Shown: positions 35,286 to 44,966, numbered from the stretch's first letter. The stretch: 64,000 bases of DNA from Oscillatoriales cyanobacterium (GCA_011390955.1 JAABRM010000002.1:62001-126000), one strand, 5' to 3'. Notes: generated by a model from the sequence alone, not told the origin. Made by a program: numbers and translations.

Positions 35286-36494
35286 GTGAGCAATCTTAAT
35301 TCTCCTTTGAACTCATTGAAACAAGGCCATTGGTTTAAACTGATTTGTGGTGCAAGTTATCAACACCTGCCATCGGTGCGAAATCTGACTCTGGCCTACG
35401 CCCTCGCAGGCGCTGACTGTATTGATGTCGCAGCAGATCCGGCGGTGATTGCCTCTGCAAAAGCAGCCCTACAAGTTGCAGAGCAAATTGTGGCGGATGG
35501 AATTTTCCCCCATGCTGAAGATATTTCCCAGAGAAGAGGGAAGTATTTTGGCCGCACACCCCTGCTGATGGTGAGCTTAAATGATGGAGAAGACCCTCAT
35601 TTTAGAAAAGCGGAATTCGATCCAGCGGTTTGTCCGCCAAGTTGTCCCCGTCCTTGTGAAAAAATTTGTCCCGCAGAAGCGATCGCCTTTCCCAAATCTT
35701 CGACAGATGGCGTCTTTGCTGGGGTGATCGACGCCAAATGCTATGGTTGCGGGCGTTGTGTGCCGGTTTGTCCCCTGGGACTAATTCAAACTCGTTCTTA
35801 TGTCTCCACCCCGCAAGCGGTGGCGGAATTAGTTTTACCTTGCGGGGTGGATGCGGTAGAAATCCATACCCAAGTTGGTCGCTTAGAAGATTTTAAACGG
35901 CTATGGAGTGCGATCGCCCCTTGGGTACATGGACAAGGGAATCGCCCACCCCTCAAACTCATAGCCATCAGTTGTCCCGACGGAGAAAACTTAATTGACT
36001 ACCTATGGTCACTCAATCAAGTCATCTCTCCCCTCCCCTGTGCCCTGGTTTGGCAAACCGACGGTCGTCCCATGAGTGGCGATATCGGCGCGGGCACCAC
36101 CCATGCCAGCATCAAACTCGGCCAAAAAGTGCTCCGGGCGGGACTTCCGGGCTATGTGCAACTAGCTGGTGGCACCAATCACCACACAGTTAGCAAACTG
36201 CGATCGGTCAACTTGCTGAAAAGCAGCCATCCAGGAAATCACACTGAGCCAAAAGATCGACCAACGGAGCCACCAACCATCGCCGGAATTGCCTATGGCA
36301 GCTATGCCCGCGTCTTGTTATCTCCGTTATTAGATCGTCTGGAACAACTCAGCAGCCCAGAACTCCAGAGCAACATTTATCTGGAAAATTACCCCAATTT
36401 GCTAGTAGAGGCAATTAATTTAGCCAATTCCCTTGTTTCTCAAATCAAAATGGGTTTAGAATTACAATGTAGTACACATAATACAAAACCATGA
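35286..36494 (+). CDS. ldpA: Circadian light-input iron-sulfur protein LdpA
   Basis: 402 residues starting at GTG 35286. Two cysteine clusters fit iron-sulfur centres: CPPSCPRPCEKICP (about 117-130) and the ferredoxin-like CYGCGRCVPVCP (about 152-163). LdpA is known from Synechococcus elongatus as a redox-sensing protein that passes light information to the KaiABC clock. The protein begins HWFKLICGASYQHLPSVRNL, with a TIM-barrel-like region. The next gene, a Ycf45-type ATPase, follows after 86 bases on the same strand. The C-terminal 60 residues are variable. Confidence 0.88.
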   Translation: MSNLNSPLNSLKQGHWFKLICGASYQHLPSVRNLTLAYALAGADCIDVAADPAVIASAKAALQVAEQIVADGIFPHAEDISQRRGKYFGRTPLLMVSLNDGEDPHFRKAEFDPAVCPPSCPRPCEKICPAEAIAFPKSSTDGVFAGVIDAKCYGCGRCVPVCPLGLIQTRSYVSTPQAVAELVLPCGVDAVEIHTQVGRLEDFKRLWSAIAPWVHGQGNRPPLKLIAISCPDGENLIDYLWSLNQVISPLPCALVWQTDGRPMSGDIGAGTTHASIKLGQKVLRAGLPGYVQLAGGTNHHTVSKLRSVNLLKSSHPGNHTEPKDRPTEPPTIAGIAYGSYARVLLSPLLDRLEQLSSPELQSNIYLENYPNLLVEAINLANSLVSQIKMGLELQCSTHNTKP

Positions 36495-36580
36495 CCAAAC
36501 CACCACTCACAACCCCTAACTAACCAAAACCTTCTCTCGTTCTCTTTTATTTACTGCCCACTTCTCGACGCGACTTATAT

Positions 36581-38425
36581 ATGGTGAATTCCAACGGTAT
36601 GCAAATCGTCCACAAGCAGAATAATCGGCCAGCATCAATGGTTGGATCGGAAAACGTCGATCTCGGGCGGACTCAGATGACCGACGATCTCGACATTTTG
36701 CTGGAGATTTTTCCTGATTCCATTCGGAAACACTTAGAAAACCATCCGCAGCTTGCCAATTTGGTAGAAGTAGTGATGGATTTGGGGCGGCTGCCGGAAG
36801 CTCGTTTCCCCGGTGGAGCCGAATATCTGTCCCAGACCCCCATCTCCAAAGCGGATTTAGAATACTCGATTTCTCGCGTTGGTAGCTTCAGTGGAGATAA
36901 CCGAGCCGGAATCGAGAAAACCCTGCATCGGATTAGTGGAATGCGGAATCGCAAAGGCGAGGTAATTGGTTTAACTTGCCGGGTCGGTCGGGCAATTTTT
37001 GGCACCATTAACATGATCCAGGACTTAGTGGAAAGTGGCCAATCGATTCTGATGTTGGGCCGTCCTGGGGTTGGCAAAACCACTGCTTTGCGGGAAATTG
37101 CGCGGGTATTAGCGGATGATTTGCACAAACGGGTGGTGATTATTGACACTTCCAATGAAATTGCCGGAGATGGGGATATTCCCCATCCCGCCATTGGTCG
37201 AGCCCGTCGGATGCAAGTGGCAACCCCGGAACTTCAGCATAAGGTGATGATTGAAGCGGTGGAAAACCATATGCCAGAAGTCATCGTGATTGATGAAATT
37301 GGCACCGAACTGGAAGCCCAAGCCGCCCGAACCATTGCCGAACGGGGGGTACAGTTGGTGGGCACCGCTCACGGGAATCAGATTGAAAACTTGATTAAAA
37401 ACCCCACCCTGTCCGATTTAGTTGGGGGCATTCAGTCTGTCACCCTGGGAGATGATGAAGCCCGTCGTCGGGGTTGTCAAAAAACCGTGTTAGAACGCAA
37501 GGCGCCGCCGACCTTTGCTATTGCGGTGGAAATGTTGGAACGCCAACGGTGGGTCGTCCACGAACAGGTCAGCGAAACCATTGATGCCCTGCTGCGGGGC
37601 CGCGAACCCGTGCTGCAAGTGAGAACGGTCGGCGATACGGGTGAGGTGACGATTAGTCAGCAGGGAGGCGCTGAAACCCCTGGGAAAATTCCCGTGCAAC
37701 CTTTTGGGGTGAGTGGTTGGCGGTCTTCGGGGAAGATGAAGCCATTGCCCAATCAAATGGACTTGAATATGGGCCGTCAGAGTCGTGCCGACCGAGGGAG
37801 TGAACCCAAGTCTTTTGAGCAATTGCTGAATGAATCTTTGCCCCCCTCAGACCATCTATTTAATCAGGCTGATTTTGATTACGATTCGGTAGAAAATTAT
37901 GCCGGTCCAAACGGGGAAGATTTGCCGATTCATGTCTATTCTTATGGGATTAGTCATCAAAATTTAGAGCAAGTGGTGAAATCTCTGAATTTACCGATCG
38001 CGATTACCAAGGATATTGATAGCGCTGATACGGTTTTAGCGTTGCGATCGCACGTCAAAAACCACTCTAAACTGCGACAAATGGCCAAAAATCGGCAAGT
38101 TCCCATCTATACGATTAACTCCAGCAGTATTCCCAAAATCGCTCATTCTTTGCGGCGAATGTTGCACATGGATGACGCAGAAATGACGGAATTAACTGAC
38201 CTTCAGTTATTCAGTGAAAGTGGTAGCGAACATGAGTTAGAAGCCCTGGAAGAAGCCCGGTTAGCAGTGGAACAAATCGTCATTCCCAAAGGACAGCCCG
38301 TGGAATTGTTGCCGCGATCGCCCAAAGTGCGGAAAATGCAGCATGAGTTAGTGGAACATTATCGCTTAAAATCTACCAGTTTTGGCGATGAACCTAACCG
38401 CCGTCTGCGGATTTATCCCGCTTAA
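36581..38425 (+). CDS. ycf45: Ycf45-like SpoIIIAA-type ATPase with R3H domain
   Basis: 614 residues. An AAA-type P-loop ATPase of the SpoIIIAA/Ycf45 group: GRPGVGKTT near 160-168, VIVIDEIGTELEAQAA near 230, and VQLVGTAHGNQIENLI. A low-complexity linker follows (about 340-420), then an adjacent alpha/beta part, and a C-terminal R3H-type segment with RKMQHELVEHY and PNRRLRIYP, which binds single-stranded nucleic acid. Function in cyanobacteria is not established. It follows ldpA on the same strand and may share its transcript. Several ATGs occur near the start; the first is kept. Confidence 0.85.
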   Translation: MVNSNGMQIVHKQNNRPASMVGSENVDLGRTQMTDDLDILLEIFPDSIRKHLENHPQLANLVEVVMDLGRLPEARFPGGAEYLSQTPISKADLEYSISRVGSFSGDNRAGIEKTLHRISGMRNRKGEVIGLTCRVGRAIFGTINMIQDLVESGQSILMLGRPGVGKTTALREIARVLADDLHKRVVIIDTSNEIAGDGDIPHPAIGRARRMQVATPELQHKVMIEAVENHMPEVIVIDEIGTELEAQAARTIAERGVQLVGTAHGNQIENLIKNPTLSDLVGGIQSVTLGDDEARRRGCQKTVLERKAPPTFAIAVEMLERQRWVVHEQVSETIDALLRGREPVLQVRTVGDTGEVTISQQGGAETPGKIPVQPFGVSGWRSSGKMKPLPNQMDLNMGRQSRADRGSEPKSFEQLLNESLPPSDHLFNQADFDYDSVENYAGPNGEDLPIHVYSYGISHQNLEQVVKSLNLPIAITKDIDSADTVLALRSHVKNHSKLRQMAKNRQVPIYTINSSSIPKIAHSLRRMLHMDDAEMTELTDLQLFSESGSEHELEALEEARLAVEQIVIPKGQPVELLPRSPKVRKMQHELVEHYRLKSTSFGDEPNRRLRIYPA

Positions 38426-38443
38426 TTGATTGTTTTACCGAAA

Positions 38444-38536
38444 AGAAACCCGCCCAAAAAACCGGGTTTCTGTCTTAACCTTTCGGTGGATAGCCACAAT
38501 TTATTTAAGAAACCCGGTTTCTGGTTTTTTATCATA
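38444..38536. repeat. Inverted-end repeat of the AGAAACCCGG type, variant core
   Basis: Copies of AGAAACC(C/G)GGTTTCT at 38457-38471 and 38508-38522 bound a core GTCTTAACCTTTCGGTGG, different from the core used in the 44.7-51 kb copies. AGAAACCCG (38444-38452) also pairs with CGGGTTTCT (38463-38471), close enough to the ycf45 stop to act as its terminator. Confidence 0.7.
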
Positions 38537-38605
38537 GTAGGGTGTGTTAGGCGGCCATAATATTTGAGGCAAACCTAGTTATATTTAGATCCGCCGTAAC
38601 GCACC
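38537..38605. repeat. Family A inverted repeat, copy 10
   Basis: GTAGGGTGTGTTAGGCGG at the left and CCGCCGTAACGCACC at the right, with a diverged middle. Confidence 0.85.
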
Positions 38606-38617
38606 TTTATTTAAGCA

Positions 38618-38832
38618 ACTAAGAAACCGGGTTTCTGTCTTAAATTTTCGGTTAATCGCCACAACTTATCCCAATTTAAAAAATTATTGCTACGATTTCG
38701 AGGTTAATTTGGGCGCAAGCATTGCGCCCCTACAGATAAATCACCAGAAGCTTTTAGGGGCGCAAGCATTGCGCCCCTACAGATGCATAAATTTTTGTAA
38801 ATGGTATTATTTAATAAACCCGGTTTCTGTCG
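38618..38832. repeat. Variant AGAAACCGGG repeat split by element F copy 2
   Basis: The left half AGAAACCGGGTTTCTGTCTT (from about 38620) and the right half AAACCCGGTTTCTG (to about 38831) match the uninterrupted element at 38457-38522. Between them lies element F (about 38667-38812), an inverse copy of 34963-35112 with GGGCGCAAGCATTGCGCCCC hairpins. This is a nested insertion; exact borders and target duplication are uncertain. Confidence 0.7.
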
Positions 38833-38858
38833 CTCAAATCCAAATTTAGCTAACTTTA

Positions 38859-39098
38859 TCACTCCTCTACAAAAATCGAGGGAATATCTCTGGAACCATG
38901 AATTAGTCTAATCACCTCTAAAATTGATTCGGAATGTTGGTAAAAAACCAAATACTTATCAAACCGTTTAACCTGCCATTTTCTCAATCCTTGCAAACGA
39001 AGATTTGAGATTTCATCCACCCTGCCAATATTGGGATTTTTAGCCAACGGGGAAAAAGTCTCTCTGACTGCATCAAAAAACGCAGAACCGCATCCATT
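38859..39098 (-). pseudogene. ParE/RelE-type toxin, 5' end missing
   Basis: The open frame runs from 39098 to the stop at 38859 with no ATG. It encodes FFDAVRETFSPLAKNPNIGR, then the RLQGLRKWQVKRFDKYLVFY core and SILEVIRLIHGSRD of ParE. About twenty N-terminal residues are absent, because the frame meets a stop (TAA) directly at family A copy 11 (39105). A TTG at 39047 could start a shorter product. No antitoxin gene is left beside it. Confidence 0.72.
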
Positions 39099-39104
39099 TT
39101 AATG

Positions 39105-39173
39105 GTAGGGTGTGTTAGGCGCGGGGATAAATTTTCTCGGAAAATGCAAGATTTTATTTCCGCGCCTAGACGC
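39105..39173. repeat. Family A inverted repeat, copy 11
   Basis: GTAGGGTGTGTTAGGCGCGG to CCGCGCCTAGACGC. It lies at the point where the ParE-type frame is lost, so it may have replaced the start of that gene. Confidence 0.82.
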
Positions 39174-39213
39174 TTATTTAATCCTTAAACAATATTACAG
39201 CAATTTTCTATAT

Positions 39214-40647
39214 TTAGAAACCTGGTTCCTGGGAAAAACCGGGCTTCTGGGTTAAATACTGCCTCAAGACTGGGCACAAAGTATAAACATTGTCTATTTT
39301 TTCAATTAAACCACGTCGCAATAGAGATTGCAGCGCATTCAATAAATCTAACCCTTCTATAGGGGAATTTTCCAGCAATTTTGCCAAATTAACTGCTGCC
39401 CTTTCCTTTGCCAGCAAAAATAACGCTTGTTTTTCGATTGTCGATAGGCGATTAAATTGTTGATCTAATATCTCTTTTAAATCTTCCGGCAATAAGATAG
39501 TATCATCGGGCAATAAATCGGTGACGGATTCCCCCAACTCCTGAATCTGTAGGGCGACACTTTGTAACCATAAAGGATTGCCTTGATAATGGGAAATTAG
39601 GGCGGAGTAGTTTTCGATTTCTGGTAATCCGTAATCTCTCAGGATTTCTTGTGTAGCCGCAATATCTAAGCCAGTGAGTTGTAAGGAAAAAATAGCATTT
39701 TTTGGCTGAGGGACTTTCGGGAGTGCCACTGCGGGTTCCCAACCGATTAACAATAAGCAACTTTGATGGGATAGTTGTTCGATTTGTTTAAAAAATGAGC
39801 GATATTCTTCATAACCGGGTTGATATTTTCCGGCAAATTCACCGCTGCTGAAAAGGTGGTGAAAGTCATCTAAGACCACTAAGCAGCGATATTTTTGTAA
39901 ATACTTAATCAGCGATAAGCTTTTGCCGTTATTCAGAGGGTAATTGAGAGGGGTATCTAGTTGTTCTGACTGGGAGAAAAACTGAATTAAGTTATCTTGA
40001 AATTCAGCAAAAGTCGGGGATAGTTCTAAGCTGTACCATAAAACATATTCAAATTCATCTTTGATTTGGTGAACCAGTTGCACCGCTAAAGTAGTTTTGC
40101 CAATGCCGCTGATACCCGTAATTGTCGCCAGGTGACAACGTTGTTGTAAAATCCAGTTTTTCAGGGTTTCCAGTTCGGGAGTGCGACTGTAAAAAGCCCC
40201 TAACTCTGGCATTTCGCTTAAGTCTTGATGTGGGGTTTGAGAGGGTTTTGAGTTAGATGTTTCAGGATGATTCGGTTGTGGTGAATTTGGGATATCTGGG
40301 GGATGTCTCGCCGATCCACAGGTGTTAAAACTATCACTAACTACACCACTCACTACAAAATCTTGTGCAAAGCTTAAAATATTAGAGTTTTGCCACCTCT
40401 CCATAGTCGATAAAAAGTTCGATTTATTCACTTCTTCCCCTAACTCTTCTGAAAGTATTTGCCATAACTTTGCCCCCGTATTCCTGATACTACTTTCAGA
40501 ACAATCAAAATCTTTAGCAATTTCTTTGTATCCCTTCCGTTGCAGAGTCCCTTGCAATATCGCTGCTTGTAAATCGTCGAGGTGCTGCCCTGTTTTGGTA
40601 AAGACTATCTCATCCGCGAGATTTAACATTTCTTTAAGATTTCTCAT
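39214..40647 (-). CDS. STAND/NB-ARC ATPase with vMAP-type N-terminal HTH
   Basis: 477 residues from the ATG at 40647 (MRNLKEMLNLADEIVFTKTG); the frame runs 23 codons further. The N-terminal 85 residues are a helix-turn-helix (LQRKGYKEIAKDFDCSESSI) common at the start of cyanobacterial STAND proteins. A Pro/Ser-rich linker follows, then an NB-ARC NTPase with Walker A GISGIGKTTLA (about 178-188), Walker B CLVVLDDFHHLF and LIGWEP, and a winged-helix region. There are no WD40 or TPR sensor repeats at the end, which is unusual. The C-terminal TQKPGFSQEPGF is encoded by a copy of the AGAAACC repeat, so the sensor part may have been lost. Possible role in signalling or defence. Confidence 0.8.
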   Translation of the reverse strand: MRNLKEMLNLADEIVFTKTGQHLDDLQAAILQGTLQRKGYKEIAKDFDCSESSIRNTGAKLWQILSEELGEEVNKSNFLSTMERWQNSNILSFAQDFVVSGVVSDSFNTCGSARHPPDIPNSPQPNHPETSNSKPSQTPHQDLSEMPELGAFYSRTPELETLKNWILQQRCHLATITGISGIGKTTLAVQLVHQIKDEFEYVLWYSLELSPTFAEFQDNLIQFFSQSEQLDTPLNYPLNNGKSLSLIKYLQKYRCLVVLDDFHHLFSSGEFAGKYQPGYEEYRSFFKQIEQLSHQSCLLLIGWEPAVALPKVPQPKNAIFSLQLTGLDIAATQEILRDYGLPEIENYSALISHYQGNPLWLQSVALQIQELGESVTDLLPDDTILLPEDLKEILDQQFNRLSTIEKQALFLLAKERAAVNLAKLLENSPIEGLDLLNALQSLLRRGLIEKIDNVYTLCPVLRQYLTQKPGFSQEPGF

Positions 40648-40716
40648 GGCTAGGGATCGGGGAGAGTTTTGTGTACTATAGCACAGTTTGAGACTTTTTT
40701 GTACATTTTTAGACAT

Positions 40717-41310
40717 TTTTGGACAAATTTAGATTAAATGGTGACTAAAAAAGAACAAGGTGGTGACAAAATAAAACATTTTTGTTGTTGACAAAGCTTT
40801 GATGACTAAGGGATACTGCAAAAGGTGTAATACGTCAATCTAGTTATTCATAAAATCCTAATTCACGCTAGTAGGGATTGACCAGTTACAGATTTTATGA
40901 TTTTATTTTGATAATTTTCGGGACTGCAAGAAACGATTTTTCTTCGGTTGATGCTTCTTTATGTGTTTTGGGCGCATAATTCACATACAAACCTTTTTAT
41001 TAAGCCCCAAAACCAGAATTTTCTTGACAATAACCGATGCTATCTGGTCTTACTCTCGATATTTTAAATTATTGTAATCTGTGATTCAATTGTCCCCGCT
41101 TCGTATAATAACAATTATGGATGATGAATCTCAGGCCAATAATAACTTTGTGTAATTGGCACTATAGGAATTATTACACATATAAGAGACAGAGAAAAAA
41201 GCTGTCTCTATCGGCTTTCATAGGGAATTGATTCAATAAATTGTGTGGTTCACAGGAAACAGAAACGCTATATCAGGGTATTTAACATTTAACTTGATTG
41301 GAGAAATGTT
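40717..41310. promoter_or_regulatory. Divergent AT-rich region before the RTX-like gene
   Basis: About 590 bases. TTTTTAGACATTTTTGGACA-like direct repeats occur at 40695-40730. No gene was found. A ribosome site GGAGAAATG lies directly before the RTX-like start (ATG 41311). Promoters were not resolved. Confidence 0.45.
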
Positions 41311-44300
41311 ATGGCTGTCAATATTTTGTCTGTTTTTAACGCCAATTTTTATCGCTTAAAGAATCCAGATGTCGCGGGATTCGATGACGAACAAGCTTTG
41401 CAACACTTTCAAGAATTTGGTTTGAATGAAGGACGTGAATTTTCTTCTGTAATTAACCTCAATTTCTATCGTTTGCAATATGTAGATTTGCAAAATTTTG
41501 CTTTCGCAGAACTTCTGGATCACCTATTCAAATTCGGCATCGGTGAAGGTCGTCAGTTTTCTCGGTTCATTGACTTGAATTACTACAAGCAAGTGAACGC
41601 GGATTTGACCGAGTTAAAGAATGAAGATGCTTTAATTCATTTACAAACTTTTGGTTTCAAGGAAGGTCGTCAGTTTTCTCGGTTCATTGACTTGAACTAC
41701 TACAAGCAAGTGAACGCGGATTTGACCGAGTTAAGCAATGAGGATGCTTTAATTCATTTGCAAACTTTTGGTTTAAAGGAAGGTCGTCAGTTTTCTCGGT
41801 TCATTGACTTGAACTACTACAAGCAAGTGAATGCGGATTTGACCGAGTTAAGCAATGAAGATGCTTTCATTCATTTGCAAACTTTTGGTTTCAAGGAAGG
41901 TCGTCAGTTTTCTCCTAATGTTGATATCAATTTTTATCAAGCAGTCAACGCAGATCTGGCGAATTTAAGCTTTTTAGAAGCTTTTACCCATTTGGTTACT
42001 TTTGGGGTTGCGGAAGGACGCATTTTTGCCCCGCCTCCAGAAACCAGCGAGGCGCAAACCGAACAAGGTGAAGCAAACATCGAGAATGTTGATCAAAGCG
42101 ATCAAAGCGATCAAAGTAGTCCTGATAGTAGCGATCGAGGCGATACCACTGTTGCCAGCGATGATAGCAGTTCTGACAGTTCTGACAGCGAAAACGATGA
42201 CAGCAGTTCTGACAGCGAAAGCGATGATAACAGTTCTGACAGTTCTGATTTCTTTTCTAACCTTCCGATCTCTACCAATAGCGGTAACAGCGGTAACACC
42301 AATACCCCGGACGATACCGATACTCCGGACGATACCGATACTCCGGACGATACCGATACTCCGGACGATACCGATACTTTACCATCGGGAAGCCTGCCCG
42401 TAGCCCAGCCAGATACGATTACAGGTGGACAAGCTGAATTAGTCGGCACTACAGAAGATGATGAGATTACTTACACTGTTTTCTCTTCTGTGACTATCCC
42501 AGTTGCAGACTTATTGGCTAATGATAGCGATCCCGGTGGCGACTCGTTAAGCATTACCGCCATCAGCGAATCTACAAATGGAACCGCGACACTATCTGAC
42601 GACGGTGCGAATATTTTCTTCACTTCTGATCCGACGGCTTCCGAACCTGGTAGCTTTCAATATGAGATCACCGGCAGTAATGGCAATACCGCTACGGCTA
42701 ATGTCACGGTTAATTCTCAACCAGTTCAAAGTATTGATGGTAGTGATGGTAACGATACTTTGGTTCTAGCAATGTCGATACCAGGATCGATCGATCTGGG
42801 TAATTCCACGGACCAAACTAATGGTGATACGATTACCGTGATTAATTTTGAGAATGTAATCTCATTAGGGACTGGAAATGATTCCATTCGTGGCAGTCAA
42901 GATCCCAATTTGCTCGATGGTGGTCTAGGATCCGATACTCTGATTGCGGTGGGTTCCCGCAATACCTTATTAGGTGGCGAAGGGAATGATAGCCTATACG
43001 GTGCTGATGGTTTTGCAAACATCTTGGGAGGGGGTGCAGGAAATGATATCCTGATCGCTGGTAGCCCTGATGATAGTCTGGCAGGTGGTGAAGGGAATGA
43101 CTTCTTCATCGGTAGTTCCGCTGCTGATACTCTAGGTGGTGAACCAAATCGTCAAGGTTCTGACACCTTGTATGGTGGTCTCGGTGCGGATAGTCTAATT
43201 GGTCGTGCCGGTTTCGATGGCTTCTATTATGCCGGAAACAATGAAATTGGCGATACGATTAGCTCATTTCAGTCGGGGGCTGATAAGATTTACCTGCGTT
43301 CTGCTGCATTCGGCAGTGTTGATTCAAGCGGGGTAACAGTTAGTAACCTAGCGGCACCGGGTCAAACTTTACGGACTGGTTTGGACTTTTTCTCCGTTCC
43401 TAGTGGACAAGACTACAGTACCCTTGGCGGAACATTCTCTGGTGGTTCGCCGTTTCTACCAGCGATTATCTTTGACTCCAATGCCGGTGGCGGTGGTACT
43501 CTCTACTGGGATTGGAATGGTGGTGGTAACGTAAATATTGGTGGTAGCTTGTCAGCGATCGCGACCATTCAAAGCGGTTCGGTCAATGTCAGTGATATTG
43601 TGATTTTCGGGAATGAATCAACTCCTCCGATTAGCCCCAGTAATGATTTCTTGCAGGGGACTGCGGGGAACGATACTCTTGGTGGACCAGAACCTCGTGA
43701 TGGTTCCGATACTTTATATGGTGCCGAGGGGGCAGATAGCCTGATTGGAATTTCTGGGTTCGATGGCTTCTACTATGCTCAAAACAATGAAATTGGCGAT
43801 ACCATTAGCTCATTCGAGTCGGGTATTGATAAGATTTACCTGCGTTCTGCTGCATTCGGCAATGTTGATGCAAGCGGGGCAACAGTTAATAACCTAGGCG
43901 CACCGGATCAAACTTTACGGACTGGTTTGGACTTTTTCGTCGTTCCCAGTGGACAAGACTACAGTACCCTTGGCGGGACATTTTCTGGTGGTTCGACTAC
44001 TCTACCAGCGATCGTGTTTGATTCTAATGCGAATGGTGGTGGTACTCTTTACTGGGATTTCAATGGTGGTGGTAACGCGAATGCTGGTTTAACTGGCTTG
44101 TCGGCGATCGCGACCATTCAAAGCGGTACTGTCAACATCAACGACATTGTGATTTTCGGGGATGATTCAACTCCTTCGAGTAGCCCAAGCAATGATTTCT
44201 TGCAAGGAACTGCGGGGAACGATACTCTTGGTGGACCAGAACCTCGTGATGGTTCCGATACTTTATATGGTGCCGAGGGTGCAGATAGCCTGATTGGAAT

Positions 44301-44706
44301 TTCTGGGTTCGATGCCTTCTACTATGCCAACAACAGCGACATTGGCGATACGATTAGCTCATTCGAGTCGGGGACTGATAAGATTTACCTGCGTTCTACT
44401 GCATTCGGTAATTTTGATGCAACCGGGTCGTTGACTAACCTAGCGGCACCAGGCCAAACTTTACGGACTAATTTGGACTTTTTCTTCGTTCCCAGTGGAC
44501 AAGACTACGCTGGCTTTGCCGGGACATTTCCTGGTGGTTCTACTACTCTGCCAGCGATTATCTTTGACTCCAATGCCGGTGGCGGTGGTACTCTCTACTG
44601 GGATTGGAATGGTGGTGGTAATGTCAATACTGGCGGCGCTAACCTGTCTGTCATCGCGACCATTCAAAGCGGTTCGGTCAATGTCAGTGATATTGTGATT
44701 TTCTAG
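41311..44706 (+). CDS. Large repetitive RTX-like surface or secreted protein
   Basis: 1131 residues. Six N-terminal repeats of about 39 residues, pattern FYxxxNxDL...HLQTFGxxEGRxFS (1-235). Then a Ser/Asp/Thr-rich linker with a DTDTPDD array (about 245-365), an Ig/cadherin-like region near 370-470, and glycine/aspartate calcium-binding repeats (GGxGxD type: GGEGNDSLYG, GGGAGNDIL) near 520-610. Last come three near-identical modules of about 180 residues, each with SDTLYG, FDGFYYA, DKIYLRSAAFG and GGGTLYWDWNGGGN. No signal peptide is seen, so a type I (C-terminal signal) route is likely. It probably acts in adhesion or as a matrix protein. It is monocistronic. Confidence 0.82.
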   Translation: MAVNILSVFNANFYRLKNPDVAGFDDEQALQHFQEFGLNEGREFSSVINLNFYRLQYVDLQNFAFAELLDHLFKFGIGEGRQFSRFIDLNYYKQVNADLTELKNEDALIHLQTFGFKEGRQFSRFIDLNYYKQVNADLTELSNEDALIHLQTFGLKEGRQFSRFIDLNYYKQVNADLTELSNEDAFIHLQTFGFKEGRQFSPNVDINFYQAVNADLANLSFLEAFTHLVTFGVAEGRIFAPPPETSEAQTEQGEANIENVDQSDQSDQSSPDSSDRGDTTVASDDSSSDSSDSENDDSSSDSESDDNSSDSSDFFSNLPISTNSGNSGNTNTPDDTDTPDDTDTPDDTDTPDDTDTLPSGSLPVAQPDTITGGQAELVGTTEDDEITYTVFSSVTIPVADLLANDSDPGGDSLSITAISESTNGTATLSDDGANIFFTSDPTASEPGSFQYEITGSNGNTATANVTVNSQPVQSIDGSDGNDTLVLAMSIPGSIDLGNSTDQTNGDTITVINFENVISLGTGNDSIRGSQDPNLLDGGLGSDTLIAVGSRNTLLGGEGNDSLYGADGFANILGGGAGNDILIAGSPDDSLAGGEGNDFFIGSSAADTLGGEPNRQGSDTLYGGLGADSLIGRAGFDGFYYAGNNEIGDTISSFQSGADKIYLRSAAFGSVDSSGVTVSNLAAPGQTLRTGLDFFSVPSGQDYSTLGGTFSGGSPFLPAIIFDSNAGGGGTLYWDWNGGGNVNIGGSLSAIATIQSGSVNVSDIVIFGNESTPPISPSNDFLQGTAGNDTLGGPEPRDGSDTLYGAEGADSLIGISGFDGFYYAQNNEIGDTISSFESGIDKIYLRSAAFGNVDASGATVNNLGAPDQTLRTGLDFFVVPSGQDYSTLGGTFSGGSTTLPAIVFDSNANGGGTLYWDFNGGGNANAGLTGLSAIATIQSGTVNINDIVIFGDDSTPSSSPSNDFLQGTAGNDTLGGPEPRDGSDTLYGAEGADSLIGISGFDAFYYANNSDIGDTISSFESGTDKIYLRSTAFGNFDATGSLTNLAAPGQTLRTNLDFFFVPSGQDYAGFAGTFPGGSTTLPAIIFDSNAGGGGTLYWDWNGGGNVNTGGANLSVIATIQSGSVNVSDIVIF

Positions 44707-44770
44707 TTCTAATAAAACTTAGAATTCCAGAGAAAAAGCGATCGCGTCTCCAAACTTTCATAACCAAACA

Positions 44771-44836
44771 AGAAACCGGGTTTCTCATGTTTTTTGCCCA
44801 AATTTTTGGTTAATTCCGAGAAGAAACCCGGTTTCT
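44771..44836. repeat. 66-bp inverted-end repeat, copy 1
   Basis: AGAAACCGGGTTTCT at the left, AGAAACCCGGTTTCT at the right and a conserved core GCCCAAATTTTTGG, 66 bp in all. Copies of the same length lie at 45294, 45410, 45508, 46495, 47508, 47606, 48524, 48619 (67 bp), 49516, 49609, 50328 and 50426. Variants with another core (TTGCTTTTGCC, AAGCAAGAGTTAATTAA) lie at 46383, 48714 and 50966, and a half copy at 49757. Confidence 0.93.
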
Positions 44837-44966
44837 CATGGCCTAAGAAAAGTGCGATAAGCCTAAAAGCATAGTTCCGCTTGCCGCATATTCTTTCGCC
44901 GATTATCCTGGACATCGGGGCAAATAAGGTTTATTATAGATTCAAGCAATTACTGTTAAAACTATT

